This document shows positions 42,805 to 51,661 of a stretch of DNA of 64,000 nucleotides, in pieces. The stretch spans positions 36,201 to 100,200 of the forward strand of contig CAYWJU010000006.1 of NCBI GenBank assembly GCA_964458645.1, given 5' to 3'. The notes beneath the pieces were generated by a model that was given only the letters and a program-made list of their open reading frames with translations, searched no databases and was not told the DNA's origin. Position 1 is the stretch's first letter; every line of letters begins with the position of its first letter. This stretch comes from DAORHV01 sp964458645. Its GTDB lineage: Bacteria; Patescibacteriota; Gracilibacteria; Peribacterales; Peribacteraceae. The translations under genes were made by a program, and so were the position numbers.

Positions 42805-44105
42805 CCTTTCCGTACGATCTTCTCCTGGCCACCCATGTACGGACGCAACACCTCTGGCACGGTCACGGAGCCGTCGGCATTCTGGTAGATTTCGAGGATG
42901 GGGATCAGCACGCGCGGCGTGGCGATGCAGGTGTTGTTCAGCGTGTGGACGAACTTCTTGGTGCCGTCGGCGGCCTCGTACTTAATGTTCAAGCGGCGCG
43001 CCTGGAAGTCGTGGAAGGTGGAGCAGCTGTGCGTTTCTCCATACCCATTGCGGCTGGGCATCCAGGTTTCAATGTCGTTCTTGTACACCTGACCCAAACC
43101 CATGTCGCCGGTGCAGACATCCACCACGCGGTACGGCAACTTGAGTGCCTGCATGACTGCCTCGGCATTGGCCAGGATTTCGGCGTGCATGTTCGCGCTC
43201 ACCGCAGGGTCGCCTTCACACAAGATGACTTGTTCGACTTTCTGAATCTGATGCACGCGGTACAAACCCTTCGTGTCCTTGCCGTAGGTACCGGCCTCGC
43301 GCCGGAACCCACTCGAAAAGCCAACGTATCGCTTGGGTAACTCCGAAAGTTTCAGCACCTCGCCGCTGTGGTAGCTGGTCACGGGAACCTCGGCGGTACC
43401 GATGAGATAGAGGTCATCTGGGGTAATGGGCTCGGCACGCTTCTGCTGTACGCCAACCGCGTAGGCCTGCTCCTCGCCGCCCGGAAAGTAGCTGGTGCCC
43501 ATCATGGCATCGTAGCTGGCCAGCACCGGCGGATTGAGCTGAGTGAAACCCTTCTTGTACAGCAAGTCGAGTGCGAAAAGATGAATGGCAAGTTCGAGGC
43601 GCGCGCCGTCACCCTTCAGGATGTAGCTGCGGCTACCAGCGACTTTCACTCCGCGCGGGATATCGACGATGTCCAAATCGGCGCCGAGCGTGACGTGGTC
43701 TTTGGCTTCGAACGCAAACTTCGGCAACTCACCCCACTTCCTAACCTCTTTGTTCTCGGTATCGTCTTTGCCTTCCGGCACCTGCGGTAACGGGATGCCG
43801 GGCAAGCGCAACTGCTGGTCGTTCCACAAGATCTCCACTTCTTTCAGGCGCTCTTCGCTGGCTTTCAGTTCGGCTCCCAGTTCTTTCATTGCGGCCACGG
43901 CCTTGGCTTTGTCGTCGCCTTTCATCTTCGGCACTTCGGCGCTGACCTTGTTCTTCTCGGCGCGCTTGGTTTCCACGGCGTGCAACAACGCGCGGCGTTC
44001 TTCATCCAGCTTCAGAAAAGCATCGATGTCGATGTTAACGCGCTTCTTCTTGGCGGCGTCACGGTAGGCGTCGGGCCGTTTGCGGAAATCTGCGAGGTCG
44101 ATCAT
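42801..44105 (-). CDS. serS: Seryl-tRNA synthetase
   Basis: A 434-residue class II synthetase that charges tRNASer. The N-terminal coiled-coil tRNA arm (about residues 25-110) is present, followed by motif 2 (FSSGFRREAGTYGKDTKGLY) and motif 3 (NNTCIATPRVLIPILE). The family often ends GRTLVAILE; here the order is slightly changed to TPRVLIPILE but the arginine is kept. The ATG at 44105 has TATCGT exactly 6 nt upstream, which rejects the longer frame to 44141. Converges with the kinase-like gene with a 4-bp overlap. Confidence 0.96.
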   Translation of the reverse strand: MIDLADFRKRPDAYRDAAKKKRVNIDIDAFLKLDEERRALLHAVETKRAEKNKVSAEVPKMKGDDKAKAVAAMKELGAELKASEERLKEVEILWNDQQLRLPGIPLPQVPEGKDDTENKEVRKWGELPKFAFEAKDHVTLGADLDIVDIPRGVKVAGSRSYILKGDGARLELAIHLFALDLLYKKGFTQLNPPVLASYDAMMGTSYFPGGEEQAYAVGVQQKRAEPITPDDLYLIGTAEVPVTSYHSGEVLKLSELPKRYVGFSSGFRREAGTYGKDTKGLYRVHQIQKVEQVILCEGDPAVSANMHAEILANAEAVMQALKLPYRVVDVCTGDMGLGQVYKNDIETWMPSRNGYGETHSCSTFHDFQARRLNIKYEAADGTKKFVHTLNNTCIATPRVLIPILEIYQNADGSVTVPEVLRPYMGGQEKIVRKG

Positions 44106-44111
44106 GCGCCG

Positions 44112-44117
44112 ACGATA
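44112..44117 (-). promoter_or_regulatory. -10 giving a leaderless serS mRNA
   Basis: TATCGT, then the 6-nt spacer CGGCGC, then ATG. Confidence 0.5.
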
Positions 44118-44148
44118 GCCCAAACGCGCACTGCGCGCCACTTCCCGC

Positions 44149-45090
44149 TCAACGCTTCAGAAACTTCGCGACTCCCGCGCGGCAACGGCCGAGCACCGCG
44201 AGGAGGAAATTCCCGAACGATGGCCACAGCCAGAATTCCTGCTCGGATGACACCTTGAGCGGCTTCCCTCTATAGACATGCGACACCGGCAACCCAGTGG
44301 AAATATCGATGATATTGCGCAGCCGAACCGACCCGGCGAACGGGTCGGAAAGAATGGGAACGTAGTAAAGGCAGTCCTTAAAGACGTAGTGCGTCACCTG
44401 ACTCATACGTGTACGCGAGTGATCACGAATCACGTCGCCGCCATGCAAGAGATTGGCGGCCCACACCACGACCTGCCCGGCCTTCACGGTGACGGCGTGT
44501 TTTTGCAGGCCAAGCTTGGCAGCCAATTGGCCGATAGCCTCCTCGTAGTCCGGATAGCAATCGCGTGAGGACGGCAGGCCAAAATCGTGCATATCGTACA
44601 ACGGCAGACGATGACTCCCCGGGTAGACGTGCAATGGGCCGTTGTTCTCGTCGATATCTTCCAGCGCCGTCCACACGCCGCACAAAAATCGTTGCGGGTA
44701 GGAATGAAAATGCACCGCGTCGCTGTGCGTGCGCTGCTCGGTGCCGTGCGCGAAATTGAGCGTCTGGAATGCAATCGGCTCGCGCCGATACAACATGGCG
44801 AGCGTGGTCAGAATTTCCGGGTGAACGGCCAATTGTTTCACGCGTTCGTCGGTACGCCACAAGTCTGTACCGCGGTCGGCCTCGAACGCGGGTGGGCTGG
44901 CGCGCAGAGCTTCTGCAAGCAAGTGAAGCGCTGCGTCGTTCGGCGTAAGCACCACGTAGCCGTCACGCGAAAAACGTTGGGCTACGTCGCGGTGATCGTC
45001 ACGTAACTCCGTCGCAGCCAGCAAATCGTCGAAGAACGGCGACTCAGTCCACGGCATGTTCATCTGCGAAGGATTCCATGTACGCGGCAT
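44149..45090 (-). CDS. Phytanoyl-CoA dioxygenase family (Fe(II)/2-oxoglutarate) protein
   Basis: A 313-residue protein of the PhyH family, non-heme iron oxygenases that hydroxylate small molecules using O2 and 2-oxoglutarate. The iron facial triad is likely H122-S-D124 (RTHSDAVHF) and H216 (NLLHGGD), with R228 as the 2-oxoglutarate anchor. The LHVYPGSHR segment is typical. Substrate unknown. Such an O2-using enzyme is unexpected in a CPR-like genome and may have been acquired. TAGCGT lies exactly 6 nt before the ATG at 45090; a second ATG at residue 10 is possible. Confidence 0.85.
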   Translation of the reverse strand: MPRTWNPSQMNMPWTESPFFDDLLAATELRDDHRDVAQRFSRDGYVVLTPNDAALHLLAEALRASPPAFEADRGTDLWRTDERVKQLAVHPEILTTLAMLYRREPIAFQTLNFAHGTEQRTHSDAVHFHSYPQRFLCGVWTALEDIDENNGPLHVYPGSHRLPLYDMHDFGLPSSRDCYPDYEEAIGQLAAKLGLQKHAVTVKAGQVVVWAANLLHGGDVIRDHSRTRMSQVTHYVFKDCLYYVPILSDPFAGSVRLRNIIDISTGLPVSHVYRGKPLKVSSEQEFWLWPSFGNFLLAVLGRCRAGVAKFLKR

Positions 45091-45096
45091 GAGCGT

Positions 45097-45102
45097 ACGC
45101 TA
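45097..45102 (-). promoter_or_regulatory. -10 giving a leaderless PhyH mRNA
   Basis: TAGCGT preceded by TGG, then the 6-nt spacer ACGCTC, then ATG. Confidence 0.45.
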
Positions 45103-45167
45103 CCAGACCAAAAAACATTCGACAGATGAATTGTTGTAGTGCTGATGAAAATGCTATGGTTCACGCG

Positions 45168-45359
45168 ATGAAGAAAAAATTATTGAATACAGCGCTGCTT
45201 GCCGCACTGACATGGATGGTGCCGGTCGCCGCATTCGCTATCGAAGCTCCTCCTCCGCCCGAAGTGCCGTTTTTCGGTTGGCTTGCGGTACCTGTGGTAG
45301 CCGTAGCGGGACGGAAGCTCCTGAAACGAAAAAGGGGTGGAGATTCTGGCCGCCTCTAA
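45168..45359 (+). CDS. Minimal exosortase substrate: signal peptide plus C-terminal sorting signal
   Basis: A 63-residue protein made of almost nothing but targeting sequence. Residues 1-24 are a signal peptide ending AFA. Residues 27-33 are Pro/Glu-rich (APPPPEVP), followed by a short hydrophobic helix (about 35-47) and a basic end (RKLLKRKR). This tripartite C-terminus is the layout of PEP-CTERM-like sorting signals, with EVPFFGW as a variant motif. The exosortase gene starts 2 bp after its stop, so I infer it is the dedicated substrate. TATGGT lies 7 nt before the ATG. No folded domain lies between the two signals. Confidence 0.7.
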   Translation: MKKKLLNTALLAALTWMVPVAAFAIEAPPPPEVPFFGWLAVPVVAVAGRKLLKRKRGGDSGRL

Positions 45360-45361
45360 CC

Positions 45362-46315
45362 ATGCCCCCACATGCATCGGATGCATCGGTCCCGTTGATC
45401 CGCAAAGCGGTCACGCTGTTCGCCGTGGCAATCGGCGTACCGGTGCTGCTGCAAAGCACTTGGCTGACATCACTCATTGGACGTGCGTACGTCGGCCCGG
45501 TCGCGCTTGGATTTTTGCCGCTGCCTCCGCAACAGCACCATTTTGCATTGTTGTTGGTCGGATTCGGATTATGGCTGACAAACGACGAGCGAATGGCGCA
45601 GGCTGGGCAGCCGTCCTCTCGCGAACGCGTCGTATCGGGAACGCTCGTGGTCTTGGCGTCCGTCATTGCGTTGCTTGTTACGCATCCGTCGGCTGAACAA
45701 CTCGCACAGCTGAAAATGCTTGATCCGGTCAACGGACTCCTGTTCACCGCATTGTCGTACGCGTGTTTGCTGCTGCCAGCTGCGGCGGCATACGGCTTGT
45801 GCTTTCCTTGGGCGACGTTGCGACACTGCGTTCCAGGAGTGGCGGCATGCACCGGACTGGGAATGGGTTTCGTGGCAATCGGCGTAATCGCATCGGCATG
45901 GCATTTGCCATTGGTCCGACCGGCGCTGAATTTGGCCGCTTGGCTGTTGAAATGGATTGATCCTTCGGCGGTGTCGGTGGATGCACCGCATGCATTGATC
46001 GCGTTCCGCGAATTTACCGTGCGCATCGGCCCGCAGTGCGCCGCACTGGACGGCGTCATGTTGTTTTTGTTGTTGGCCGGGGCGCTGTGGTGGCAGCGGT
46101 CTCGCACGCGTCCGGGGCGTGCGGCTGGCGCGGCACTCGCCGGGGCGCTGTTGTTGTTTTTTCTAAATGGCGCGCGCATCGCCATGATCATGGTCATCGG
46201 CATGTTCTCGCGCGAAGTGGCAGTGGATGTCTTCCACGGACTCATCGGCATTGTCATGCTCATGGCGATGTTGTGGCTGTTCGACCGTATCGTCACCCCA
46301 AAGCAACCGGCCTGA
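45362..46315 (+). CDS. Exosortase/archaeosortase-family transpeptidase
   Basis: A 317-residue, roughly eight-helix membrane protein. The family's catalytic triad is visible near the C-terminus: C226 in IGPQCAALDG, R272 in LNGARIAMI and H292 in DVFHGLIG. Exosortases cut proteins at C-terminal sorting signals and transfer them to a membrane or surface anchor. The gene lies immediately after a tiny protein that carries such a signal, forming a two-gene operon. Other secreted proteins in the window lack the same signal, so this looks like a dedicated single-substrate pair. Confidence 0.8.
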   Translation: MPPHASDASVPLIRKAVTLFAVAIGVPVLLQSTWLTSLIGRAYVGPVALGFLPLPPQQHHFALLLVGFGLWLTNDERMAQAGQPSSRERVVSGTLVVLASVIALLVTHPSAEQLAQLKMLDPVNGLLFTALSYACLLLPAAAAYGLCFPWATLRHCVPGVAACTGLGMGFVAIGVIASAWHLPLVRPALNLAAWLLKWIDPSAVSVDAPHALIAFREFTVRIGPQCAALDGVMLFLLLAGALWWQRSRTRPGRAAGAALAGALLLFFLNGARIAMIMVIGMFSREVAVDVFHGLIGIVMLMAMLWLFDRIVTPKQPA

Positions 46316-46379
46316 AAAAAGACCCGCCGCAGGAGCAACCCTTCCTTTTACAGGTGCCCTGCGGTACACTGCATGGCTC

Positions 46380-48470
46380 ATGGCGACGACTCCGAACGAT
46401 CCGACACCGGCCCCCGGCAAGCAAACCAAGGCACCTCTGGATGCCAGCCAAGGCAAACCGATGGCACCCATTGAACAGCGCAAGTTCAACTTGGTGTCCC
46501 AGTACAAGCCGACCGGCGATCAGCCGGCCGCCATTGAACAACTGGTGAAAGGGTTGAATAGGAAAGAGCGTCACCAGACGCTGCTCGGTGCCACTGGTAC
46601 GGGGAAGACCTTCGCCATGGCGAACATCGTGCAGCAATTGCAACGCCCCACATTGGTGCTGGCTCACAACAAGACGCTGGCTGCCCAGTTGTGCAGCGAG
46701 TTCCAGCAGTACTTCCCGGACAACGCAGTAAGCTACTTTGTGTCGTACTACGACTACTACCAACCGGAGGCGTACTTGCCCACCACCGATACGTACATTG
46801 AGAAGGACGCGAGTATTAACGAAGAAATCGCCAAGTTCCGCCACGCCGCCACGCACAATTTGCTTACGCGTCGCGACGTGCTGATCGTGGCGTCGGTATC
46901 GTGCATCTACGGTCTTGGCAGCGTGGAAGACTACTCGCTGTTGGCGATTACCCTGAAGCGCGGCATGCCGTTCCAGCGCCAGCGTCTGTTGCGCCTGCTG
47001 ACGGACATTCAGTACCGCCGCAGCGCCATGCAGTTCAAGCAAGGCATGTTCCACGTACTCGGCGATGTGATTGAAATCTTCCCGCCGAGCGGCGACACCG
47101 TCATTCGCATCGAAATGCCGTTCGATGAAATCGATTCCATTCAGGAGGTGGACAGCTTCACCGGCGAATTGATCGGCGACATGGACGAAATCAAGATTTT
47201 CCCGGCCGCCCATAACGTGACGACCAAAGAGAAGATCGACGGAGCCATAGAGAGAATTAAGGCCGAAATGGAGCTGCGCGAGAAGTTTTTCCTGGAGAAA
47301 GGCGAGCACGGCAAAGCCGAGCGCATCCGCCAGCGCACCGAGTACGACATGGAAATGCTCAAGGAAACCGGCTACTGCACGGGTATCGAAAACTACGTGC
47401 GCTACTTGGGCAACCGCGAACCGGGCCAGCCGACGGAAACGCTCATGGACTACTTCCCGGACGACTACCTGCTGTTCGTGGACGAGTCGCACATTTCCAT
47501 CCCGCAGATCGGCGGCATGCACGAAGGAAACTTCCAGCGCAAATCCACGCTCATCGACTACGGCTTCCGCCTGGAGAGCGCGCACGACAACCGTCCGTTG
47601 AAGTTCAAGGAGTTTGAGGAGCGCATCAATCAAGCCGTGTACGTGTCGGCAACGCCCGGTCCGTACGAATTCCGCCACACGGCGCTGCCGCCCAAGGGCG
47701 AGTCCAAGAAGAATTTGATCGTGGAGCAAATCATCCGTCCGACCGGATTGGTCGATCCGCAGGTGACCATTCATCCGAAGAAGCACCAGATCGACCACAT
47801 CACCAAGGAGATCAACGAGACCATCAAGCGCGGCGAACGCGTGCTGATTACGGCGTTGACCAAAAAGAGCGCCGAGGATTTGGCCACGTATTTCCAGAAT
47901 GCCGAGTACAAAGTGCGCTGGTTGCACAGCGATATTGAAACCATGGAACGCGTGGAAATCTTGCGCCAGCTGCGCAGCGGAGAGATCGACATTCTGGTCG
48001 GCATCAACCTGCTGCGCGAAGGCTTGGACCTTCCAGAGGTCAGCTACATCGCCATTTTGGACGCCGATCAGCAGGGATTCCTGCGCTCACGAGATGCGCT
48101 GCTGCAAACCATTGGTCGCGCCGCACGCAACATCAGCGGCCACGTCGTGCTGTACGCCGACAAAATGACCCCCGCCATGGAGGGCGCCATCGGCGAAACC
48201 AACCGCCGCCGCACCATTCAGGAAGCCTACAACAAGAAGCACGGCATCACTCCGAAAACTATTATTAAGGCCATTAAGGACATTGCCGAGGAGCATAGCA
48301 AGTTGAAGCTCAGCAAGAAGAAGTACGACCACGTGAAGATCCCCAAGGACGAAAAGAAGCGCATGATTGAAGAGCTGGAGGCGCAAATGGACCTGGCTGC
48401 CAAGAACATGGAATTCGAGAAAGCCGCCGATTTGCGCGACGAAATCGAGCTGTTTAAGCGGGAATTGTAG
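46380..48470 (+). CDS. uvrB: UvrABC system protein B
   Basis: A 696-residue helicase-like subunit of the nucleotide excision repair complex. Walker A is GATGTGKT (70-77); the damage-probing hairpin YYDYYQPEAYLP, the DEAD-type FVDESH, the helicase motifs near TIGRAARN and the C-terminal UVR motif (ELEAQMDLAAKNMEFEKAADLRDEI) that contacts UvrC are all present. An extra Pro/Lys-rich N-terminal tail of about 35 residues precedes the usual start. The ATG at 46380 has TACACT 9 nt upstream. No uvrA or uvrC in the window. Confidence 0.97.
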   Translation: MATTPNDPTPAPGKQTKAPLDASQGKPMAPIEQRKFNLVSQYKPTGDQPAAIEQLVKGLNRKERHQTLLGATGTGKTFAMANIVQQLQRPTLVLAHNKTLAAQLCSEFQQYFPDNAVSYFVSYYDYYQPEAYLPTTDTYIEKDASINEEIAKFRHAATHNLLTRRDVLIVASVSCIYGLGSVEDYSLLAITLKRGMPFQRQRLLRLLTDIQYRRSAMQFKQGMFHVLGDVIEIFPPSGDTVIRIEMPFDEIDSIQEVDSFTGELIGDMDEIKIFPAAHNVTTKEKIDGAIERIKAEMELREKFFLEKGEHGKAERIRQRTEYDMEMLKETGYCTGIENYVRYLGNREPGQPTETLMDYFPDDYLLFVDESHISIPQIGGMHEGNFQRKSTLIDYGFRLESAHDNRPLKFKEFEERINQAVYVSATPGPYEFRHTALPPKGESKKNLIVEQIIRPTGLVDPQVTIHPKKHQIDHITKEINETIKRGERVLITALTKKSAEDLATYFQNAEYKVRWLHSDIETMERVEILRQLRSGEIDILVGINLLREGLDLPEVSYIAILDADQQGFLRSRDALLQTIGRAARNISGHVVLYADKMTPAMEGAIGETNRRRTIQEAYNKKHGITPKTIIKAIKDIAEEHSKLKLSKKKYDHVKIPKDEKKRMIEELEAQMDLAAKNMEFEKAADLRDEIELFKREL

Positions 48471-48556
48471 GAAATTTATGGACTTGTATAAGGGGCTGGT
48501 TGTTTGCTCTATGGCAAAAGGACTCTGCCAGTGCTGCGACTCTTTTTACGACCCGC

Positions 48557-49708
48557 TTACTGCGGATGCTCCTGGTCGACGTGTCCGGAAACGGCATGTA
48601 TGGCTTGCATGAACTCCTCATTCATCGTTGCGGCATCCAGCTCTCCTGCTGCCTGACCGGGCCTGTAGATCTCATACGTGGAGTAATGGTGCTCGGTGAC
48701 GATCGTTCCACCCGAAGATGTGATGGTTAATTTGCTGGCCTGATTCTTATCGTTCCACCAACTACCCGCATAGTCGACTACTATGCCGTCGAAGATAATA
48801 CGCACGCCATGATGCTCGATGACTCCGTTGATCACTGAAAACGTATCTTCACCCCGGCCGCCATAGGACGATGGAGGAGCGCATGGTGTGCGTTTGAGGC
48901 CATTCGGAAGCGGAACATCGTACCCGCCCGCAACGTGGGATACGATGTCATGAAGCTTGTCTACGGGGTTTGACCTGTATTCCGTATGGCGACGTACAAA
49001 TTTGTTGAGGGTCTCGGAATATTTTCCCGTGGCGCGTGTTCCGACTTGTACGGGAGGCACCGCGGCATCGGTTTCCTCAGTCGTCGCGGCAACAGTCGTC
49101 AGAGCCTGCTCGCCTTGAGTCAGCGAAGCTTTCAGCTCTTCGGTGCGCGCTGCCACATCGGACTGTTCCGGCGGATTGGCCGACAAAGACTCCGCGATAA
49201 CAGCAGCTCCTTGTTCCAGTTGTTCCAAATGAGCAACGACGGCCTCGTACTCTTTTTGCTTGCGATACTGGGTGCGCACCTGCAGGCGCAGCGGCGAACT
49301 GGGTGCGGGCGAAGTACCGTGCAAAAAATCGCGGATGTCCTGCTTTACAGGCTCGTTTCCCGAGACGTTGAACTCACCGCCTTCCACATTGCCCATGATG
49401 TCCTGGGCCCACACGTCACGACCGGTAAGGTACGTTTCGTTCAGTTTGCGAAGCGCCTCGGCCTTGGCCGTGCTGTAGACCCTCCAGGCAGTCCAAGCCA
49501 TCGTGACGAGCTTTACCGGTGTCAGTAAACCGCCTGATTTCACCAGGTCATACCCCAGTTTTCCAATCTCCTTGGCGGCCTCGATGGCAATCAACTTCGC
49601 GGAACCGGTCGGCAGCTTTTTTCCTTGCTCCGCCTTTAAGTCCGGCAGTGTTTCGCCAAAATGACGCGGGCCGCTTTTGGGTGTTTCGGGTGTGTCTTTT
49701 TTGGACAT
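48557..49708 (-). CDS. Hypothetical protein with coiled coil and C-terminal beta region
   Basis: A 383-residue protein, unrecognised. A hydrophilic N-terminus is followed by a moderately hydrophobic helix (GGLLTPVKLVTMAWTAWRVY, about 57-78) that could be a membrane segment, then a helical coiled-coil region (TQYRKQKEYEAVVAHLEQLE). The last 130 residues look beta-rich (GVRIIFDGIVVDYAGSWW). No signal peptide or catalytic motif recognised. TACACT lies 15 nt before the ATG. It converges with uvrB. Confidence 0.7.
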   Translation of the reverse strand: MSKKDTPETPKSGPRHFGETLPDLKAEQGKKLPTGSAKLIAIEAAKEIGKLGYDLVKSGGLLTPVKLVTMAWTAWRVYSTAKAEALRKLNETYLTGRDVWAQDIMGNVEGGEFNVSGNEPVKQDIRDFLHGTSPAPSSPLRLQVRTQYRKQKEYEAVVAHLEQLEQGAAVIAESLSANPPEQSDVAARTEELKASLTQGEQALTTVAATTEETDAAVPPVQVGTRATGKYSETLNKFVRRHTEYRSNPVDKLHDIVSHVAGGYDVPLPNGLKRTPCAPPSSYGGRGEDTFSVINGVIEHHGVRIIFDGIVVDYAGSWWNDKNQASKLTITSSGGTIVTEHHYSTYEIYRPGQAAGELDAATMNEEFMQAIHAVSGHVDQEHPQ

Positions 49709-49765
49709 AAGAATGTAACCCTCAGTGTACCATAAAACTGCGGATTTTCATACCTAGAGCGCGGC

Positions 49766-50590
49766 TTAGCACAACACACTCACTGCCTCGCGATAGCCCT
49801 CGGGCGTACCCGTATCCAGACGTTGGCCTTCGAATTCGTAGCCGTAGACGTCCATGGTACCGAGTTGCGACTTCAGCGCGTCGATGAGGCGGATTTCTTT
49901 ATCGGAGTGGCCGGCCTCGGTGCGGTGAAGCACCTCGATGGTCGAGCGAGGAATGAGGTACTTGCCGACGATTCCCAGATTGGACGGAGCGTTCTTCGGC
50001 AGCGGCTTTTCCACGAGGCCCGTAATGCTTTTCAGCCGGCCCTTGGACTTGGCGGCGTCGACTCCGACGATGCCATACTTGGAAACCAGCTTGTCCGGCA
50101 CTTTTTGCAAACACAGAAAGGCGCTGTCACGCTTGGATTTCACGCTGTCATACGCGGCGACCAGTTGCTGAAGACCGTTCTTTTTGCCGATGATCAGGTC
50201 GTCGCCGAACAGCACGGCCACCGGCTCGGTTTTCACCCAATAGTGCGCTTGCAGAATGGCATGGCCGTCGCCTTTCATTTCGTTTTGGTACACCACGTGG
50301 AAATTCACGTTGTCGTACTTCTTCAGTTCTTCGAGCATGTGCAACTTGCCGCGATTTTCAAGCTCGCGTTCCAGCGAACGATGCTGCTCGAAATACTCTG
50401 GAATCGCCTCTTTTCCACGGCTGATGACAAAGCAAATATCGGTAATGCCCACGCTTAGGCACTCATCGACCAACAACGCGATAATGGGAACGTTGCCAAT
50501 CGGCAACAGTTCCTTCGGCACAACTTTGGTCCACGGCAGGAACCGCGTGCCGAATCCGGCAACGGGCAGAATTGCTTGGGTGAGCTTCAT
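49766..50590 (-). CDS. galU: UTP-glucose-1-phosphate uridylyltransferase
   Basis: A 274-residue nucleotidyltransferase that makes UDP-glucose from UTP and glucose-1-phosphate. The motif PVAGFGTRFLPWTKVVPKEL at the N-terminus, FGDDLIIG at the metal site and VEKPLP are typical of GalU. UDP-glucose would feed the GT4 glycosyltransferases, and glucose-1-phosphate would come from the glucan phosphorylase or the phosphohexomutase. The ATG at 50590 is supported by an extended -10 (TG-C-TATACT) 9 nt upstream, against the longer frame to 50626. Confidence 0.95.
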   Translation of the reverse strand: MKLTQAILPVAGFGTRFLPWTKVVPKELLPIGNVPIIALLVDECLSVGITDICFVISRGKEAIPEYFEQHRSLERELENRGKLHMLEELKKYDNVNFHVVYQNEMKGDGHAILQAHYWVKTEPVAVLFGDDLIIGKKNGLQQLVAAYDSVKSKRDSAFLCLQKVPDKLVSKYGIVGVDAAKSKGRLKSITGLVEKPLPKNAPSNLGIVGKYLIPRSTIEVLHRTEAGHSDKEIRLIDALKSQLGTMDVYGYEFEGQRLDTGTPEGYREAVSVLC

Positions 50591-50599
50591 GGGTGCGGG

Positions 50600-50608
50600 A
50601 GTATAGCA
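50600..50608 (-). promoter_or_regulatory. Extended -10 of galU
   Basis: TG-C-TATACT, 9 nt before the ATG, giving a leader of only 2-3 nt. Confidence 0.6.
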
Positions 50609-50655
50609 CGCCAATTTCTTGACCATAAATTAATTGAAGTGTCTGATCACTTCAT

Positions 50656-51129
50656 ATGGCTGCAACCGCTGAAGAGCAACCTATTGATGGCCCCCGGCTC
50701 TTTGCCTCAGCGATTCAATCTGTGGACGTCGCGGCCGAACATATTGAGGACGCCGGCTTGCAACAGCGGGTGCAGCTCTTGATGCACGATGTCCGCACCC
50801 TCGCGGGATATGTTGTAGACGCGGCAAGGGCCGAAGGAACCGCAATGGCTGTCTTGCCGGGATTGGTGGAACGAGGAAGTGCAACCGCCATGCCACTGGC
50901 GGAGTTCGATAAAGCCGTAAACGACATCTTGCTTCAGGTGGGGGATGGCGAACATTCCACTCAGGCGGCATTGCAACGCCTGAAAGATACTGCTCGCTCC
51001 GTACTGGGTACGGAAGCGGAGCTCAGCCGCCAGCGCATTGAAAGACTGGGCGGCGCACAAGCCGCACTGCGTCTGCTCACTCCCGGATTGGTCGGCAAAC
51101 ACCCTCGGCCAGATGGTCAACCGGAATGA
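50656..51129 (+). CDS. Helical hypothetical protein
   Basis: A 157-residue soluble, mainly helical protein without a recognised family. Alanine- and glutamine-rich helices (LQQRVQLLMHDVRTLAGYVV, AALQRLKDTARSVLG) suggest a helical bundle. No cysteine, signal or membrane segment. Divergent from galU with a short shared promoter region. Similar in character to the small proteins at 30005 and 60426. Confidence 0.65.
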   Translation: MAATAEEQPIDGPRLFASAIQSVDVAAEHIEDAGLQQRVQLLMHDVRTLAGYVVDAARAEGTAMAVLPGLVERGSATAMPLAEFDKAVNDILLQVGDGEHSTQAALQRLKDTARSVLGTEAELSRQRIERLGGAQAALRLLTPGLVGKHPRPDGQPE

Positions 51130-51146
51130 CGCAGGCATCGTAAGCC

Positions 51147-51167
51147 GGCCCGAGTACAACTCGGGCC
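51147..51167. terminator. Hairpin between convergent genes
   Basis: A perfect 9-bp stem, GGCCCGAGT with ACTCGGGCC, has a 3-nt loop. No T-run on either side. Confidence 0.5.
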
Positions 51168-51186
51168 GATGGGATTCCTTCCCTAC

Positions 51187-51564
51187 TTACACGAACTTCC
51201 ATTGGCGCAGCTGCGCCAGAATTTCGGCTTCCAGCTCGGTGTCGGGAACTTCCCCGACCGGACAGTGGATCTCGTACACGCGCCGCGATTGTCCGTCCGC
51301 GTCGTCTTGCATGAAGCGGATGCGGTCGCCGGACTTGTCGCCGTTCGTCCATGAGCCGCGCGTGATCCTCATCTTCAACCGTGTGTTCAGCAACACGTTT
51401 GCTTTGTCGGAGCCTTGCAGCACCCAGCCCTCTTGGGCCAGCGCCGTGAGGATCTCGGAACCGAGCATGCCGCGTTCTCGTCGCGGCAGGAACAGGTACA
51501 CAAGACCACCGACGGTTGCGACGACGATGGAAAGACCAATCAGAATTTTGATGCAGAGTGGCAT
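51187..51564 (-). CDS. Small membrane-anchored hypothetical protein with a canonical ribosome binding site
   Basis: A 125-residue protein with an N-terminal membrane helix (about 5-26, IKILIGLSIVVATVGGLVYL) followed by RR and a soluble domain of about 95 residues with alternating strands (NVLLNTRLKMRITRG). No family recognised; in topology it resembles small periplasmic-facing anchored proteins. Unusually for this window it has a clear Shine-Dalgarno, GGAGGT, 5 nt before the ATG, and a leader of about 40 nt after TATACT. Confidence 0.7.
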   Translation of the reverse strand: MPLCIKILIGLSIVVATVGGLVYLFLPRRERGMLGSEILTALAQEGWVLQGSDKANVLLNTRLKMRITRGSWTNGDKSGDRIRFMQDDADGQSRRVYEIHCPVGEVPDTELEAEILAQLRQWKFV

Positions 51565-51661
51565 CAGGCACCTCCGGGTAAGACGTTGAAAGGAACCGCG
51601 GGGAGTATACCAGAGTTTCCTTGACGAAATATAATTATAATTTTCTAATAACTATAGCGGA

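Noticed and set aside
46293..47927. 544-codon minus-strand ORF
   Set aside because: Antisense of uvrB, which is unambiguous; long open antisense frames are a by-product of GC-rich codon use.
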